A stretch of DNA of 64,000 nt from Halobacillus sp. A5 (GTDB taxonomy: Bacteria > Bacillota > Bacilli > Bacillales > Halobacillaceae): assembly GCF_024189315.1 (NCBI RefSeq), contig NZ_JAIZEO010000001.1, positions 62,001 through 126,000 on the forward strand. Direction: 5' to 3'. Positions 42,883 to 51,003 of this stretch are shown here, piece by piece (position 1 is the stretch's first letter; each line of letters opens with the position of its first letter). The notes under the pieces were generated by a model that saw nothing but the letters and a program-made list of their open reading frames with translations, had not been told where the DNA came from and searched no databases. Both the position numbers and the translations under genes were made by a program.

Positions 42883-43155
42883 ATGGAAGAAAGAAATGAA
42901 GAAGCAGCAGTAGAACCTATTTGGGATACAAATTCAAATCCAAGTAATATTTCAAAGATATTGTTTTGGGTGGGAGGGTTGGAAATTGCATTAGGATTCT
43001 TTGTTGCTTTGTATATGGCGGATATGACTTACGAGGTTGGATGGACTACATTTCTAATATGGTTTTTGCCTACTTTAATCTCTGGCCTATTAGTTATCGG
43101 ATTCGCTGAAGTAATAAAGCTCCTAACGATCATGACAAATAAAATGGATTCATGA
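42883..43155 (+). CDS. small two-helix membrane protein, 90 aa
   Basis: Acidic N-terminus (EERNEEAAVEPIWDTNS), two membrane helices (ILFWVGGLEIALGFFVALYM and FLIWFLPTLISGLLVIGFA) and a short amphipathic tail. RBS agaggtg. Last gene of the prophage, possibly part of the right-end module. Function unknown. Confidence 0.65.
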   Translation: MEERNEEAAVEPIWDTNSNPSNISKILFWVGGLEIALGFFVALYMADMTYEVGWTTFLIWFLPTLISGLLVIGFAEVIKLLTIMTNKMDS

Positions 43156-43177
43156 AATTATACATTCATTAAATTCA

Positions 43178-43201
43178 CCCTACAATTTGTAGGGTTTTTT
43201 T
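43178..43201 (+). terminator. terminator at the right end of the prophage
   Basis: CCCTACA pairs with TGTAGGG, followed by seven T. It is closely similar in sequence to the terminator at 40424. Confidence 0.85.
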
Positions 43202-43276
43202 GTTTGCTATTATAATGTAGAAACTGGATGAAATATTAATTATTTGGTTGTGGATAATTAAGGTTATAAAGGGTTG

Positions 43277-43331
43277 TCTAACCAATACAAAAATGATAGA
43301 ATGTGGATAATTACATAGTGAGAAATCACTC
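43277..43331 (+). promoter_or_regulatory. right integrase arm-site candidates
   Basis: Contains the right copies of TCTAACCAATACAAA (43277-43291) and, inverted, AGAAATCACTC (43321-43331), next to attR. Confidence 0.6.
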
Positions 43332-43340
43332 CAAATCCTT

Positions 43341-43457
43341 TCAAGTTCGTGGAAAAGAAGCGTTTGTTAACTATCCTCACTCGCCTGTAAAAGTTATGAT
43401 CATTCCTACAAACGAGGAAGTCATGATTGCACGAGATACTGTGGAAAAAGGATTGTA
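43341..43457 (+). repeat. attR: 117-bp direct repeat of ackA 3' end
   Basis: Perfect copy of 6291-6407. It ends in TAG followed by host sequence, so excision would restore an ackA that stops with TAG just before the dispersed repeat. Confidence 0.95.
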
Positions 43458-43470
43458 GAAGAAAGAGGCC

Positions 43471-43741
43471 GGGACAAAACTGAATAAAACATAAAAAAAT
43501 CCGAATGATTTCCTAGAAATCAGTTCGGATTTTTTATGTTAGAGAATTCACAGTATCGCTCCGTCAAAATGCTTCGCTTTCCGTGAGCACGGCCTTAAGC
43601 TTCCTTAGAATGCAAAGAACGCTTTACTCCGGGATCTTCGACTCGTGCTGTTCCTACAACAGTCTAAGCATCTTGACTACGCTAATCCTCTGCTTTTATA
43701 CAAACGTTCGTTTTTTGACATCACTGCTTTACTTATGTCCC
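43471..43741 (-). repeat. dispersed repeat element, copy 2 (inverted)
   Basis: 271 bp. Begins GGGACAAAACTGAATAAAAC and ends TTTACTTATGTCC; aligned in reverse orientation with 2841-3058 over its full length, with an extra internal block of about 50 bp. The hairpin end faces ackA. A 62-codon frame inside is not considered a gene. Confidence 0.8.
43492..43537. terminator. terminator inside repeat copy 2 (for ackA)
   Basis: AAAAAATCCGAA pairs with TTCGGATTTTTT, with an inner GATTTC/GAAATC extension. It lies about 35 bp after the ackA remnant and would be the native ackA terminator. Confidence 0.8.
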
Positions 43742-44166
43742 AGACTCGAGGTTGTTGAAAACTGTATGTAGGCGTGGTTCTCTTGATCCCTCCATGAGAA
43801 TATGAAGAAAAAGGAACAGGAAAAAATACCGCTTTTCACGGGGCATGCGGAAAGACTCCTCACTGCGATCACAGGAGTCTCTCCTGTCTGCTCGCTCTAA
43901 TTGTATAAAATGTATATCTTAGACAACACTTGGTTTAGTGATCTATTATCGAAAAAGGGTTTTAGGAAACGTTGAAACTCTTTTATGGGAGAGAAGGTGT
44001 TCCAAAGGGCTTATATAAAGCCTGGGGAGGCACACTATTCGCCCATGGAAAGGGGGTATTTTCCTAAAACCCTTTTCTTTTGTTCAGGGTTCAATCACCT
44101 ATTTTTCAAAACAACATAATATGGATACAATAGAGATAATACCCATTAGGCGAAGGAGTGAGGCTG
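43742..44166. other. non-coding region with a 124-bp terminal inverted repeat structure
   Basis: AAAAGGGTTTTAGGAAA (43953-43969) is an exact inverted copy of 44060-44076. The interior contains a smaller GGCTT/AAGCC stem. A further hairpin GACTCCT/AGGAGTC lies near 43854-43880. It may be a miniature element or a long terminator. No gene was seen. Confidence 0.5.
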
Positions 44167-44991
44167 TTGTCTTCACGTCGAGTTTTAGAACAGATTAAGA
44201 AATGGGAAGAACAGCATTTGAATAATGAGACAAATGACTTTGAGATGATTTATTCAGATTGGCTGCAGGACTCGTTTAGGCAAATCAGTCCTAAACTCCG
44301 AAAAGATTTTTTCTCAAAGCTGGATGATTGGTTATTCCATACACATGCGTTTCTTCAGGGAACAAATTTTCAAATGGAAGCCAGGGAGAGGATATTAACG
44401 GTCGGGCGTATTTTTAATGAGGAAATTGAAGTTATGGAAGACATGCAGCAGCTCAATGTTGATCAATTAACTTACATAGCTGATCAACAAACAGCTAGAA
44501 GCCGGTTATACTCTTTTGCTCAAGGCGGGCTGACAGGTACAGGAGGAATTTTTTTATTAGGAATTGATTTTCCATTGATGCTTGCGATGAATCTTAGAAC
44601 TGTTCAGTTAGTCGGCCTTACATTTGGTCATGAAATGAATCACCCTGCTGAAATGATGCTTTCTTTAAAAGTATTTCATGCAGCTACTTTGCCAAAACGT
44701 TTACAAGGAGAAGCCTGGAAAGAAATTACGGAAGAAGTGAAAAACTACCCCTCACAGTTTATATATGAAGGGGAAGAAGAACTTACTGGAGCTCCTTGGA
44801 TCGAGCAGCCACTTAAACAGGTGTCAAAGACATTGTTTATATTAATGTTTAGAAAGAAGCTGTTCCAAGGTATCCCTTTAGTAAGTATGGCAATAGGAGC
44901 GCAGTCTAATTATAATTTAACAAAGAGGATATCAGAGTTTTCAACAAAATTTTATCAATATCGTCATCTACTAAAGCAGGAGGGGTTGTAA
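44167..44991 (+). CDS. EcsC family protein
   Basis: 274 aa. The family core is FAQGGLTGTGGIFLLGIDFPLMLAMNLRTVQLVGL, a hydrophobic glycine-rich stretch, followed by HPAEMMLSLKVFHAA. Role unknown; EcsC proteins are peripheral or membrane-associated. The TTG at 44167 is 8 nt after aaggag and is preferred over GTG 44158. The stop overlaps the moaB start (TAATG). Confidence 0.85.
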   Translation: MSSRRVLEQIKKWEEQHLNNETNDFEMIYSDWLQDSFRQISPKLRKDFFSKLDDWLFHTHAFLQGTNFQMEARERILTVGRIFNEEIEVMEDMQQLNVDQLTYIADQQTARSRLYSFAQGGLTGTGGIFLLGIDFPLMLAMNLRTVQLVGLTFGHEMNHPAEMMLSLKVFHAATLPKRLQGEAWKEITEEVKNYPSQFIYEGEEELTGAPWIEQPLKQVSKTLFILMFRKKLFQGIPLVSMAIGAQSNYNLTKRISEFSTKFYQYRHLLKQEGL

Positions 44992-45503
44992 TGTCAGTAG
45001 AACAACATAAACAAGATGCGCCATCAACCATTCGCTGTATGATTATTACAGTAAGTGATACTCGAACAATAGAAACAGATAGAAGTGGAAATTATATAGC
45101 TTCTGAATTAATTAAAGGGGATCATGAGATTATAGATCATCTCATTGTACAGGATGATTCTCTTAAAATAAAAGCGGCTGTCCGTCACGGGCTGGAGAGA
45201 GAGGATGTTGACGTAATCTTAACAAACGGAGGGACAGGTATCGCAGAGCGTGACGTAACAATAGAGACAGTTACTCCGTTATTTGATAAAGAGATTCCTG
45301 GATTTGGGGAGTTGTTCCGTATGTTGAGTTATACTGAAGACATTGGATCTGCTGCGATTTTATCAAGAGCAGCCGCTGGAGTAGCTGATCATACAGCAAT
45401 ATTTTTGATGCCGGGATCAAGCGGCGCGGTGAAGCTGGCGATGAATAAGCTTATCCTTCCTGAAGTGCCCCACATAGTAAGGGAAGTTAATAAAGATTTG
45501 TAA
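44991..45503 (+). CDS. moaB: molybdenum cofactor biosynthesis protein MoaB
   Basis: 170 aa. Molybdopterin adenylyltransferase-type fold with the typical TNGGTGIAERDVT and LMPGSSGAVKLAMNKL motifs. It lies next to ackA in B. subtilis too; the ecsC-like gene and the prophage now separate them. Overlaps the preceding gene by one base. Confidence 0.93.
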   Translation: MSVEQHKQDAPSTIRCMIITVSDTRTIETDRSGNYIASELIKGDHEIIDHLIVQDDSLKIKAAVRHGLEREDVDVILTNGGTGIAERDVTIETVTPLFDKEIPGFGELFRMLSYTEDIGSAAILSRAAAGVADHTAIFLMPGSSGAVKLAMNKLILPEVPHIVREVNKDL

Positions 45504-45510
45504 ATTAAAT

Positions 45511-45548
45511 CAACTCCCTCCATAACAGGAAGGGAGTTGTGTTTTTTA
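45511..45548. terminator. terminator between moaB and uspA
   Basis: CAACTCCCT pairs with AGGGAGTTG, followed by a long T-rich tract on the plus strand. Convergent genes share it. Confidence 0.8.
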
Positions 45549-45998
45549 TTTTTTTACGTTAGCTTCTCTAACGACTAGAACATCACATTCAGCGTAGCGG
45601 GTAATATGCTCTGAAACACTTCCAATAAAGAAGCGTTCCATCAGATTAAGGCCGGTTGCCCCGCAAATAATCAGATCTGCTTTAAATTTAGGCGCTACGT
45701 CTTTTGCAATTTTTACTTTTGGGGAGCCATATTCAATGTCAACGGTTACATTTTTTACACCTGCATTTTCGGCTTTCTGTTGATATTCTTCCAATAGTTC
45801 TTTGGCGTATTTTTCGGCACGAACGGCAAGTGAACGATCATAAGCTTCTACTGTTGAAAAAGCCCGGGTATCAACAACATGTGATAATATCAGTTGAGCG
45901 TCATTCCTGTTAGCTATATCAATTGCTTTTTTAAAAGCCACCTCAGCTGTTTCAGACCCGTCTACAGCCACAACTATATTTTTATATTCAAATGTCAT
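45546..45998 (-). CDS. universal stress protein, UspA family
   Basis: 150 aa, nucleotide-binding alpha/beta protein. N-terminal IVVAVDGSETAEVAFKKA and the ATP-binding ICGATGLNLMERFFIGSVSEH (G-2x-G-9x-G pattern). ATG with aaggagcg upstream. Probably stress-induced; the promoter was not resolved. Confidence 0.92.
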   Translation of the reverse strand: MTFEYKNIVVAVDGSETAEVAFKKAIDIANRNDAQLILSHVVDTRAFSTVEAYDRSLAVRAEKYAKELLEEYQQKAENAGVKNVTVDIEYGSPKVKIAKDVAPKFKADLIICGATGLNLMERFFIGSVSEHITRYAECDVLVVREANVKK

Positions 45999-46382
45999 TG
46001 TGAACGCTCCTTTCCTTAAGTTACTTATATTATATCATGTATACATTTATACCCATGATGTAATTTTATCTTTTTCTTGAACAGCCTACTTTAACCCTAA
46101 AGCTGTGAAAATGATAAGGTAAATACCATGGGGTTCTATTCTATCATAGGTCCTGAACCATGTCTGCCGCAACCCGATTGACTCTCGCGTTTCCCGCAAT
46201 CATTTTCAGTCACTAATCGGTTTAATATAACCTGTACAATAGAAAACTGTTGTACATCATTTCAGGGGAATTATCAATTTTATCATTAAACTTAACAGGT
46301 CCTTTAAGCGTCTTCTATGAAATGTCATATTCATTTGTAGTAAAGTTAATTTATGCAGGGGTTTGAACAAGGAGGGCTAGAT
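45999..46382. other. 384-bp non-coding region between uspA and the SDR gene
   Basis: Holds the divergent promoters. A TATAAT lies upstream of uspA on the minus strand. An inverted repeat TGTACAA/TTGTACA occurs at 46233-46256. Nothing else recognised. Confidence 0.4.
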
Positions 46383-47141
46383 ATGGGACATGCCATTATT
46401 ACAGCGGGTACAAAAGGATTAGGCAGAAGGGTAACTGAACAATTTCTAAACAATGGGCACTCTGTAACGGTAACGTATCTGACAGACCGGTCTAAAGTAA
46501 ATGATCTTCTGCAGAAATACGCCGGCAAAAGAGAACAAATCCAGGTTATTCAGGTAGATGTAAGAGAAACTGAAGATTTGGAGAACCTTGTGAATAAAGC
46601 AGTTGAACGCTTTGGAAGAATAGATTTTTTAATAAATAATGCTGGTCCGTATATATTTGAAAGAAAAAAACTTATGGATTATACAACTGATGAATGGGAT
46701 TCTATGATACGTGGAAACCTAGATGCATCATTTCACCTGTTAAAATTAGTAATACCTTACATGCGGCAGCAAAAGTTCGGGAGAGTTATTCATTATGGAT
46801 TTCAAGGAGCAGGTTCTGCTCCGGGGTGGATTTACCGATCTGCATTTGCCGCAGCAAAAGTGGGTCTTGTCTCTTTAACCAAAACTATTGCATTCGAGGA
46901 AGCAGAGTATGGAATTACTTCGAATATGATCTGCCCGGGAAATATTACCGGTGAAATGAAGGAAGGTACGATTAAAGAAAGTCGGGAGGTTAATGACATC
47001 ACCACTCCAATTGGCCGTCCGGGTACGGGAGAAGATATTGCCCGAACAATTGAATTCCTCTGCCAGAAGGACTCCGATATGATTACAGGAACCATATATG
47101 AAGTAACAGGGGGACTGGATGTCATCCACAGACATCGTTGA
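46383..47141 (+). CDS. SDR-family protein (YtkK-like) lacking the catalytic tyrosine
   Basis: 252 aa from the ATG at 46383 (aaggaggg upstream). Rossmann motif AIITAGTKGLGRRV and LINNAGPY are intact, as is the C-terminal GTIYEVTGGLDVIH. At the active site the usual YxxxK reads SAFAAAKVG, so Phe replaces Tyr, and the catalytic Ser position is also changed. It may bind NAD(P) without normal oxidoreductase activity. The position resembles B. subtilis ytkK. Confidence 0.82.
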   Translation: MGHAIITAGTKGLGRRVTEQFLNNGHSVTVTYLTDRSKVNDLLQKYAGKREQIQVIQVDVRETEDLENLVNKAVERFGRIDFLINNAGPYIFERKKLMDYTTDEWDSMIRGNLDASFHLLKLVIPYMRQQKFGRVIHYGFQGAGSAPGWIYRSAFAAAKVGLVSLTKTIAFEEAEYGITSNMICPGNITGEMKEGTIKESREVNDITTPIGRPGTGEDIARTIEFLCQKDSDMITGTIYEVTGGLDVIHRHR

Positions 47142-47203
47142 TGAAATTTGAAAATTCTAATTTTCATTCAAAGTATAGGGGAAAGCAAGCGGTTTTGTTA
47201 CAA

Positions 47204-47257
47204 TGAAAGTGCTTTCACGTAATTCGGCTATTCATGTCATATTTTTGGTGTTATAGT
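47204..47257 (+). promoter_or_regulatory. cre-like site and -10 box of ald
   Basis: TGAAAGTGCTTTCA (47204-47217) matches the cre consensus at 13 of 14 positions. TATAGT at 47252-47257 is the best -10 box; the -35 is poor. CcpA control of ald is inferred. Confidence 0.55.
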
Positions 47258-47316
47258 GGAATCGGATAGGAAAGTATTACCACAAAACTGTATAGGAAAT
47301 GGGAGGTTATAACGCT

Positions 47317-48435
47317 GTGAAGATAGGTGTGCCAACAGAAGTCAAAAATAACGAAAACCGTGTAGCAATGACTCCAGCAGGCGTGGTCAGTTTAGTTGGA
47401 GCGGGGCATGAAGTGTTTATGCAGAAGGATGCAGGCTTAGGTTCAGGATTTACTGATGAACAGTATGTGGAAGCTGGCGCGAAAATTGCAGAAACTGCTG
47501 AAGAAGCTTGGAGTCAGGAAATGGTGATGAAAGTAAAGGAGCCGCTTCCTGAAGAATATGATTACTTCTATGAAGGTCTTATATTATTTACTTATCTGCA
47601 TTTAGCACCGGAACCAGAGTTGACTAAAGCACTGGTGGATCGCAAGGTTTCAGCCATTGCTTATGAAACTGTTCAGCTCTCAAATGGTTCTTTGCCGCTC
47701 CTTACACCTATGAGTGAAGTAGCCGGAAGAATGGCTTCTCAAATAGGTGCACAAGTGTTGGAGAAAACCAACGGAGGCCGGGGTGTATTGCTTGCTGGGA
47801 TTCCTGGTGTGAGTCGTGGTCGAGTGACAGTTCTCGGCGGAGGAGTAGTAGGGACGAACGCTGCAAAAATTGCCGCCGGACTTGGTGCTGATGTCACTAT
47901 TATAGATTTAAATCCGGATCGTCTTCGTCAGCTCGATGACATTTTTGGTAAAGAAATTAATACATTGATGTCTAACCCCTTAAACATACATGAGGCCTTG
48001 AAACGTACGGATCTTGTCATTGGAGCCGTACTTATACCAGGGGCTAAAGCACCTAAGATAGTTACTGAAGAAATGGTAAAGGATATGCCTGAGGGTTCAG
48101 TCATCGTAGATGTAGCGATTGACCAGGGTGGAATTTTCGAAACGACTGATCGTATTACAACGCACGATAACCCAACCTATGAAAAACATGGTGTACTTCA
48201 CTACTCTGTAGCTAATATGCCTGGAGCAGTTCCGAGAACATCAACGCTCGGGCTTACAAATGTAACTGTTCCATATGCTCTCCAATTAGCAAATAAGGGA
48301 TATAAGAAAGCGTGTTTAGATAATGAAGCTTTATTTAAAGGCATTAACACACTAGATGGCTTTGTAACATACAAAGCTGTTGCAGAAGCACATAATATTG
48401 AATATGCAGATGCCAGGGATTTACTTAATAAATAA
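47317..48435 (+). CDS. ald: alanine dehydrogenase
   Basis: 372 aa. NAD-dependent conversion of L-alanine to pyruvate and ammonia. N-terminal [19 protein letters not shown], Rossmann [19 protein letters not shown] and the closing [15 protein letters not shown] region are characteristic. GTG at 47317 is preferred (gggaggt 9 nt upstream). Ald also supports sporulation in Bacillus. Confidence 0.95.
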   Translation: MKIGVPTEVKNNENRVAMTPAGVVSLVGAGHEVFMQKDAGLGSGFTDEQYVEAGAKIAETAEEAWSQEMVMKVKEPLPEEYDYFYEGLILFTYLHLAPEPELTKALVDRKVSAIAYETVQLSNGSLPLLTPMSEVAGRMASQIGAQVLEKTNGGRGVLLAGIPGVSRGRVTVLGGGVVGTNAAKIAAGLGADVTIIDLNPDRLRQLDDIFGKEINTLMSNPLNIHEALKRTDLVIGAVLIPGAKAPKIVTEEMVKDMPEGSVIVDVAIDQGGIFETTDRITTHDNPTYEKHGVLHYSVANMPGAVPRTSTLGLTNVTVPYALQLANKGYKKACLDNEALFKGINTLDGFVTYKAVAEAHNIEYADARDLLNK

Positions 48436-48448
48436 AGTAAATGAAAAA

Positions 48449-48480
48449 CAGCAGAACAAACTAGCGTTCTGCTGTATTTT
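48449..48480 (+). terminator. terminator of ald
   Basis: CAGCAGAAC pairs with GTTCTGCTG, followed by tattttta. Confidence 0.85.
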
Positions 48481-48567
48481 TATAAAAAGTAGAAAATAAT
48501 GAAACAAAATGAATTCCCAACCGTAAATACAAGTACGCAGGGTCAATGGTGAAGGAGAGGTGAAAGC

Positions 48568-49077
48568 GTGGGCTTTTTTTCAAAACTGTTTTCTAAACAG
48601 CAGGATCAGAAGCAGGAAGTAAAAGAACGAAATGCATTAAACTTACAAATTGGAGATATTATCACGTATGATCTTGTGGATTATGAAGTAGTTGGTAAAA
48701 TTACTTATCGTGATGGAGGGTATGAATGGTTCTCGTACCAATTATTAGAAGGGAAAAACATTAAATGGCTGGCTGCAGAAATGGATGACGAGCTTGAACT
48801 TGGAATCTATGAGACCATTAAGCTGCCAGTGAATTCATTTCCTGCTAAAATGGAATATGAGAGTATGACTTATCACAAAGATGAGGAAGGTGAAGCGCAT
48901 GTAGTCGGAGAAGGCCGAAGCAAAAACGTGAACGGTCAAACGATCCGTTATGCGGAATACCTGTCAGAGGATGAAGAAACATATTTGTCCTTAGAATCCT
49001 GGGGAAGTGAAGTCGAAGTAAGCTATGGTTTCGACATTGAGGAATATGAACTTAAAATAATAGCTGGATCTAATTAA
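48568..49077 (+). CDS. DUF4178 protein
   Basis: 169-aa cytosolic beta-rich protein. Family features are LQIGDIITYDLVDYEVVGKI and WFSYQLLEGKNIKWLAAE. GTG start after gagagg. First gene of a five-gene cluster with PspA, DUF4247, DUF350 and a spermidine-synthase-like gene; comparable to YjfK (DUF2491) in the E. coli yjf cluster by position. Confidence 0.8.
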   Translation: MGFFSKLFSKQQDQKQEVKERNALNLQIGDIITYDLVDYEVVGKITYRDGGYEWFSYQLLEGKNIKWLAAEMDDELELGIYETIKLPVNSFPAKMEYESMTYHKDEEGEAHVVGEGRSKNVNGQTIRYAEYLSEDEETYLSLESWGSEVEVSYGFDIEEYELKIIAGSN

Positions 49078-49089
49078 GGAGGAAGTTAA

Positions 49090-49758
49090 ATGTTTAAATT
49101 TTTTAACCGTGTAAAAACCGTCGTGGGCAGTGAATTAAATTCGATGTTGGATAAAGCAGAAGATCCTGTTAAAATGCTCGAGCAGTTTATGCGTGATATG
49201 GAAAATGACATTAGAGATGCTGAGACTGCTGTAGCCAAACAAATTGCTAATGAAAAGATGCTGAAGCGTAAATATGATGATTCTCAGGCTCTTGCTGATA
49301 AACGCATGAAGCAGGCTGAGAAAGCGATTGAAGCTGGTAATGAGGACTTAGCGCGGAGAGCATTAGAGGATAAAAATAATCAGCAGGAACAAGCCGATCA
49401 ATTAAAAGGTTCCTATGAAGGGGCGGAACAAGATTCCGCGAACCTTCGCAAGAAACTGGACGAAATGAAAAAAGAATATCAAGAAATGAAACTGAAGAAG
49501 GATTCACTTAAAGCCAGAGCGGAATCTGCGCAGACGAGGACGAAAATGAACCGCACGATGTCAAGTATTGGCAGTGATGAGTCCCGCCAGGGCTTTGATC
49601 GTATGGAAGAGAGAGTTATGCAGTATGAGGCGGAAGCAGAGACAAGTGAAGATTTATCGAAATCCAACCGATCACTGGATGATGAATTCGAGGAATTAGA
49701 CAAAAACGACAGCGTAGATGACGAGTTAGCAGCCCTGAAGAAAAAACTAAATAAATAA
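49090..49758 (+). CDS. PspA/IM30 family membrane-stress protein
   Basis: 222 aa, almost wholly alpha-helical coiled coil. NRVKTVVGSELNSMLDKAEDPVKMLEQFMRD is the family N-terminus. ESCRT-III-like proteins of this family bind and repair stressed membranes. RBS aaggagg. Twelve bp after the DUF4178 gene and followed by a terminator, so the first two genes can be made in excess of the rest. Confidence 0.93.
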   Translation: MFKFFNRVKTVVGSELNSMLDKAEDPVKMLEQFMRDMENDIRDAETAVAKQIANEKMLKRKYDDSQALADKRMKQAEKAIEAGNEDLARRALEDKNNQQEQADQLKGSYEGAEQDSANLRKKLDEMKKEYQEMKLKKDSLKARAESAQTRTKMNRTMSSIGSDESRQGFDRMEERVMQYEAEAETSEDLSKSNRSLDDEFEELDKNDSVDDELAALKKKLNK

Positions 49759-49779
49759 ATAAAATAATTGCTTACTAAA

Positions 49780-49815
49780 TGTGCCTGGCAATCGTTCAGG
49801 CACATCTCATTTTTT
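49780..49815 (+). terminator. terminator after pspA-like gene
   Basis: TGTGCCTG pairs with CAGGCACA, followed by tctcatttttt. Inside the cluster, so partial read-through is expected. Confidence 0.75.
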
Positions 49816-49834
49816 ATGAAGGGAGGAGACTAAA

Positions 49835-50509
49835 TTGAAGGATTATGCTGGTCTGTTCATTGTCATTATTATTGCAGTTGTCATTGCGTTTAATTCTTTT
49901 GGATCGTTTGGAGACGGTTCTAAAGGAATGTCAGGCTCTAATGCCGAGGATACATATGAAGACTTACCAAGCGAACCGCCCCGAAGTGAGATTCTGGAGT
50001 CAATTGAACAGTCAAATACTGAATCTGTCCGTGTATTATTAAGTAATAGTTTTCCGCAGCTGGATACAGTCGAAACTGATGAAGGAAAGTCTGAAATATT
50101 TATGACTAAAGAACTAACGATGCCAGAAGTGGCCGAAGAGATTGAAGGAAAGATTGAACCTGAGGAAGTCAGCGAACGTGAAGACGGAAAACAGGTACTC
50201 GTGTATCCTGATGAATTTGTTATTCTGCAAGAGAGTGACGAGGAGCCTGGGTTAATTTTAATTGAGCTTTCAAGTGATGAATTTGTTCGGAATAATTATT
50301 CACCAAGCTTCTTCCAGGGTTTACTTGCTTATACTTTATTAAACCGTATGCTTGGGTCAAATGACTGGGCTGAACGCAGAGAGTCCAGATGTCAATCCGG
50401 CGGAGACTGTTATGGAGGTTATTCTATGTACGGAGGGTCAGGGTCTGATTCTTCAGGGTCATTTAGAGGTTCATCCAACCGGGGCGGAGGACCTGGTTCA
50501 GGAAAATAA
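49835..50509 (+). CDS. DUF4247 membrane-anchored protein
   Basis: 224 aa. One N-terminal hydrophobic segment (GLFIVIIIAVVIAFNSFGSF), an acidic extracytoplasmic domain (about 45-165), and a Gly/Ser-rich tail with two Cys (CQSGGDC). TTG start after gggagg. In this cluster it has the place of YjfM (DUF1190) in E. coli; function unknown. Confidence 0.8.
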   Translation: MKDYAGLFIVIIIAVVIAFNSFGSFGDGSKGMSGSNAEDTYEDLPSEPPRSEILESIEQSNTESVRVLLSNSFPQLDTVETDEGKSEIFMTKELTMPEVAEEIEGKIEPEEVSEREDGKQVLVYPDEFVILQESDEEPGLILIELSSDEFVRNNYSPSFFQGLLAYTLLNRMLGSNDWAERRESRCQSGGDCYGGYSMYGGSGSDSSGSFRGSSNRGGGPGSGK

Positions 50510-50522
50510 AGGAGGAAATAAT

Positions 50523-50918
50523 ATGGAACCATTATTAGCTACAATAGGATATTTTGCAATTGGGATTGTAGTAGTTGTAATAGGATTGTTTATTTTTGAG
50601 CAATTAACAAGACAGTACAAAGACTGGGACGAAGTAAAGGCGGGAAATCAGGCCATCGCCATGTCGATCTCAGGTAAGATTATCGGGATATGTATTGTAC
50701 TTTCATTCGCAATTTATCACAGCTTTACTATTTGGGATACATTGCTCTGGGGCGCGTGCGGGGTGGCCCTGCAAATGATTGCCTACCTGCTGTTTGAGTT
50801 ATTTACTAGAAAGTTTTCTGTAGAAACTCAGTTGAAAGAGAACAACACTGCTGTTGGTATTATTTCAATGGGAGTATCCATTGGGATTGCTTTTGTTATT
50901 GGAGCATCGATTACATAA
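50523..50918 (+). CDS. DUF350 membrane protein
   Basis: 131 aa with four hydrophobic helices arranged as two DUF350 repeats (LLATIGYFAIGIVVVVIGLF, GKIIGICIVLSFAIYHS, LLWGACGVALQMIAYLLF, VGIISMGVSIGIAFVIG). ATG at 50523 with aaaggagg upstream; the longer frame to 50352 overlaps the preceding gene. DUF350 genes commonly accompany PspA. Confidence 0.88.
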   Translation: MEPLLATIGYFAIGIVVVVIGLFIFEQLTRQYKDWDEVKAGNQAIAMSISGKIIGICIVLSFAIYHSFTIWDTLLWGACGVALQMIAYLLFELFTRKFSVETQLKENNTAVGIISMGVSIGIAFVIGASIT

Positions 50919-50934
50919 CACCTCGCCAGAAGAA

Positions 50935-50964
50935 GCCGCTATGAGTTTATCCATAGTGGTTTTT
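50935..50964 (+). terminator. weak terminator before the spermidine-synthase-like gene
   Basis: GCCGCTAT pairs with ATAGTGGT (G-U pairs), followed by TTTTTAATT. Confidence 0.55.
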
Positions 50965-51003
50965 AATTGGTAAGCACAGCATAGATTATCGGAGTGAAAT
51001 TAA

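Larger units (their letters stand above)
6291..43457 (+). mobile_element. complete siphovirus prophage integrated in ackA
   Basis: A 37-kb block between two copies of a 117-bp ackA segment. It carries integrase, repressor, early genes, an RNA polymerase candidate, HNH, TerS/TerL, portal, protease, capsid, connectors, tail genes, holin, amidase and an FtsK-like module. All structural genes are on the plus strand. Only one clear lesion was found (an in-frame stop in the HNH gene). The prophage is more AT-rich than its flanks. Confidence 0.95.

Noticed and set aside
43583-43771. 62-aa plus-strand frame after attR
   Set aside because: Lies within the dispersed repeat, frame not kept in the other copy, no RBS.
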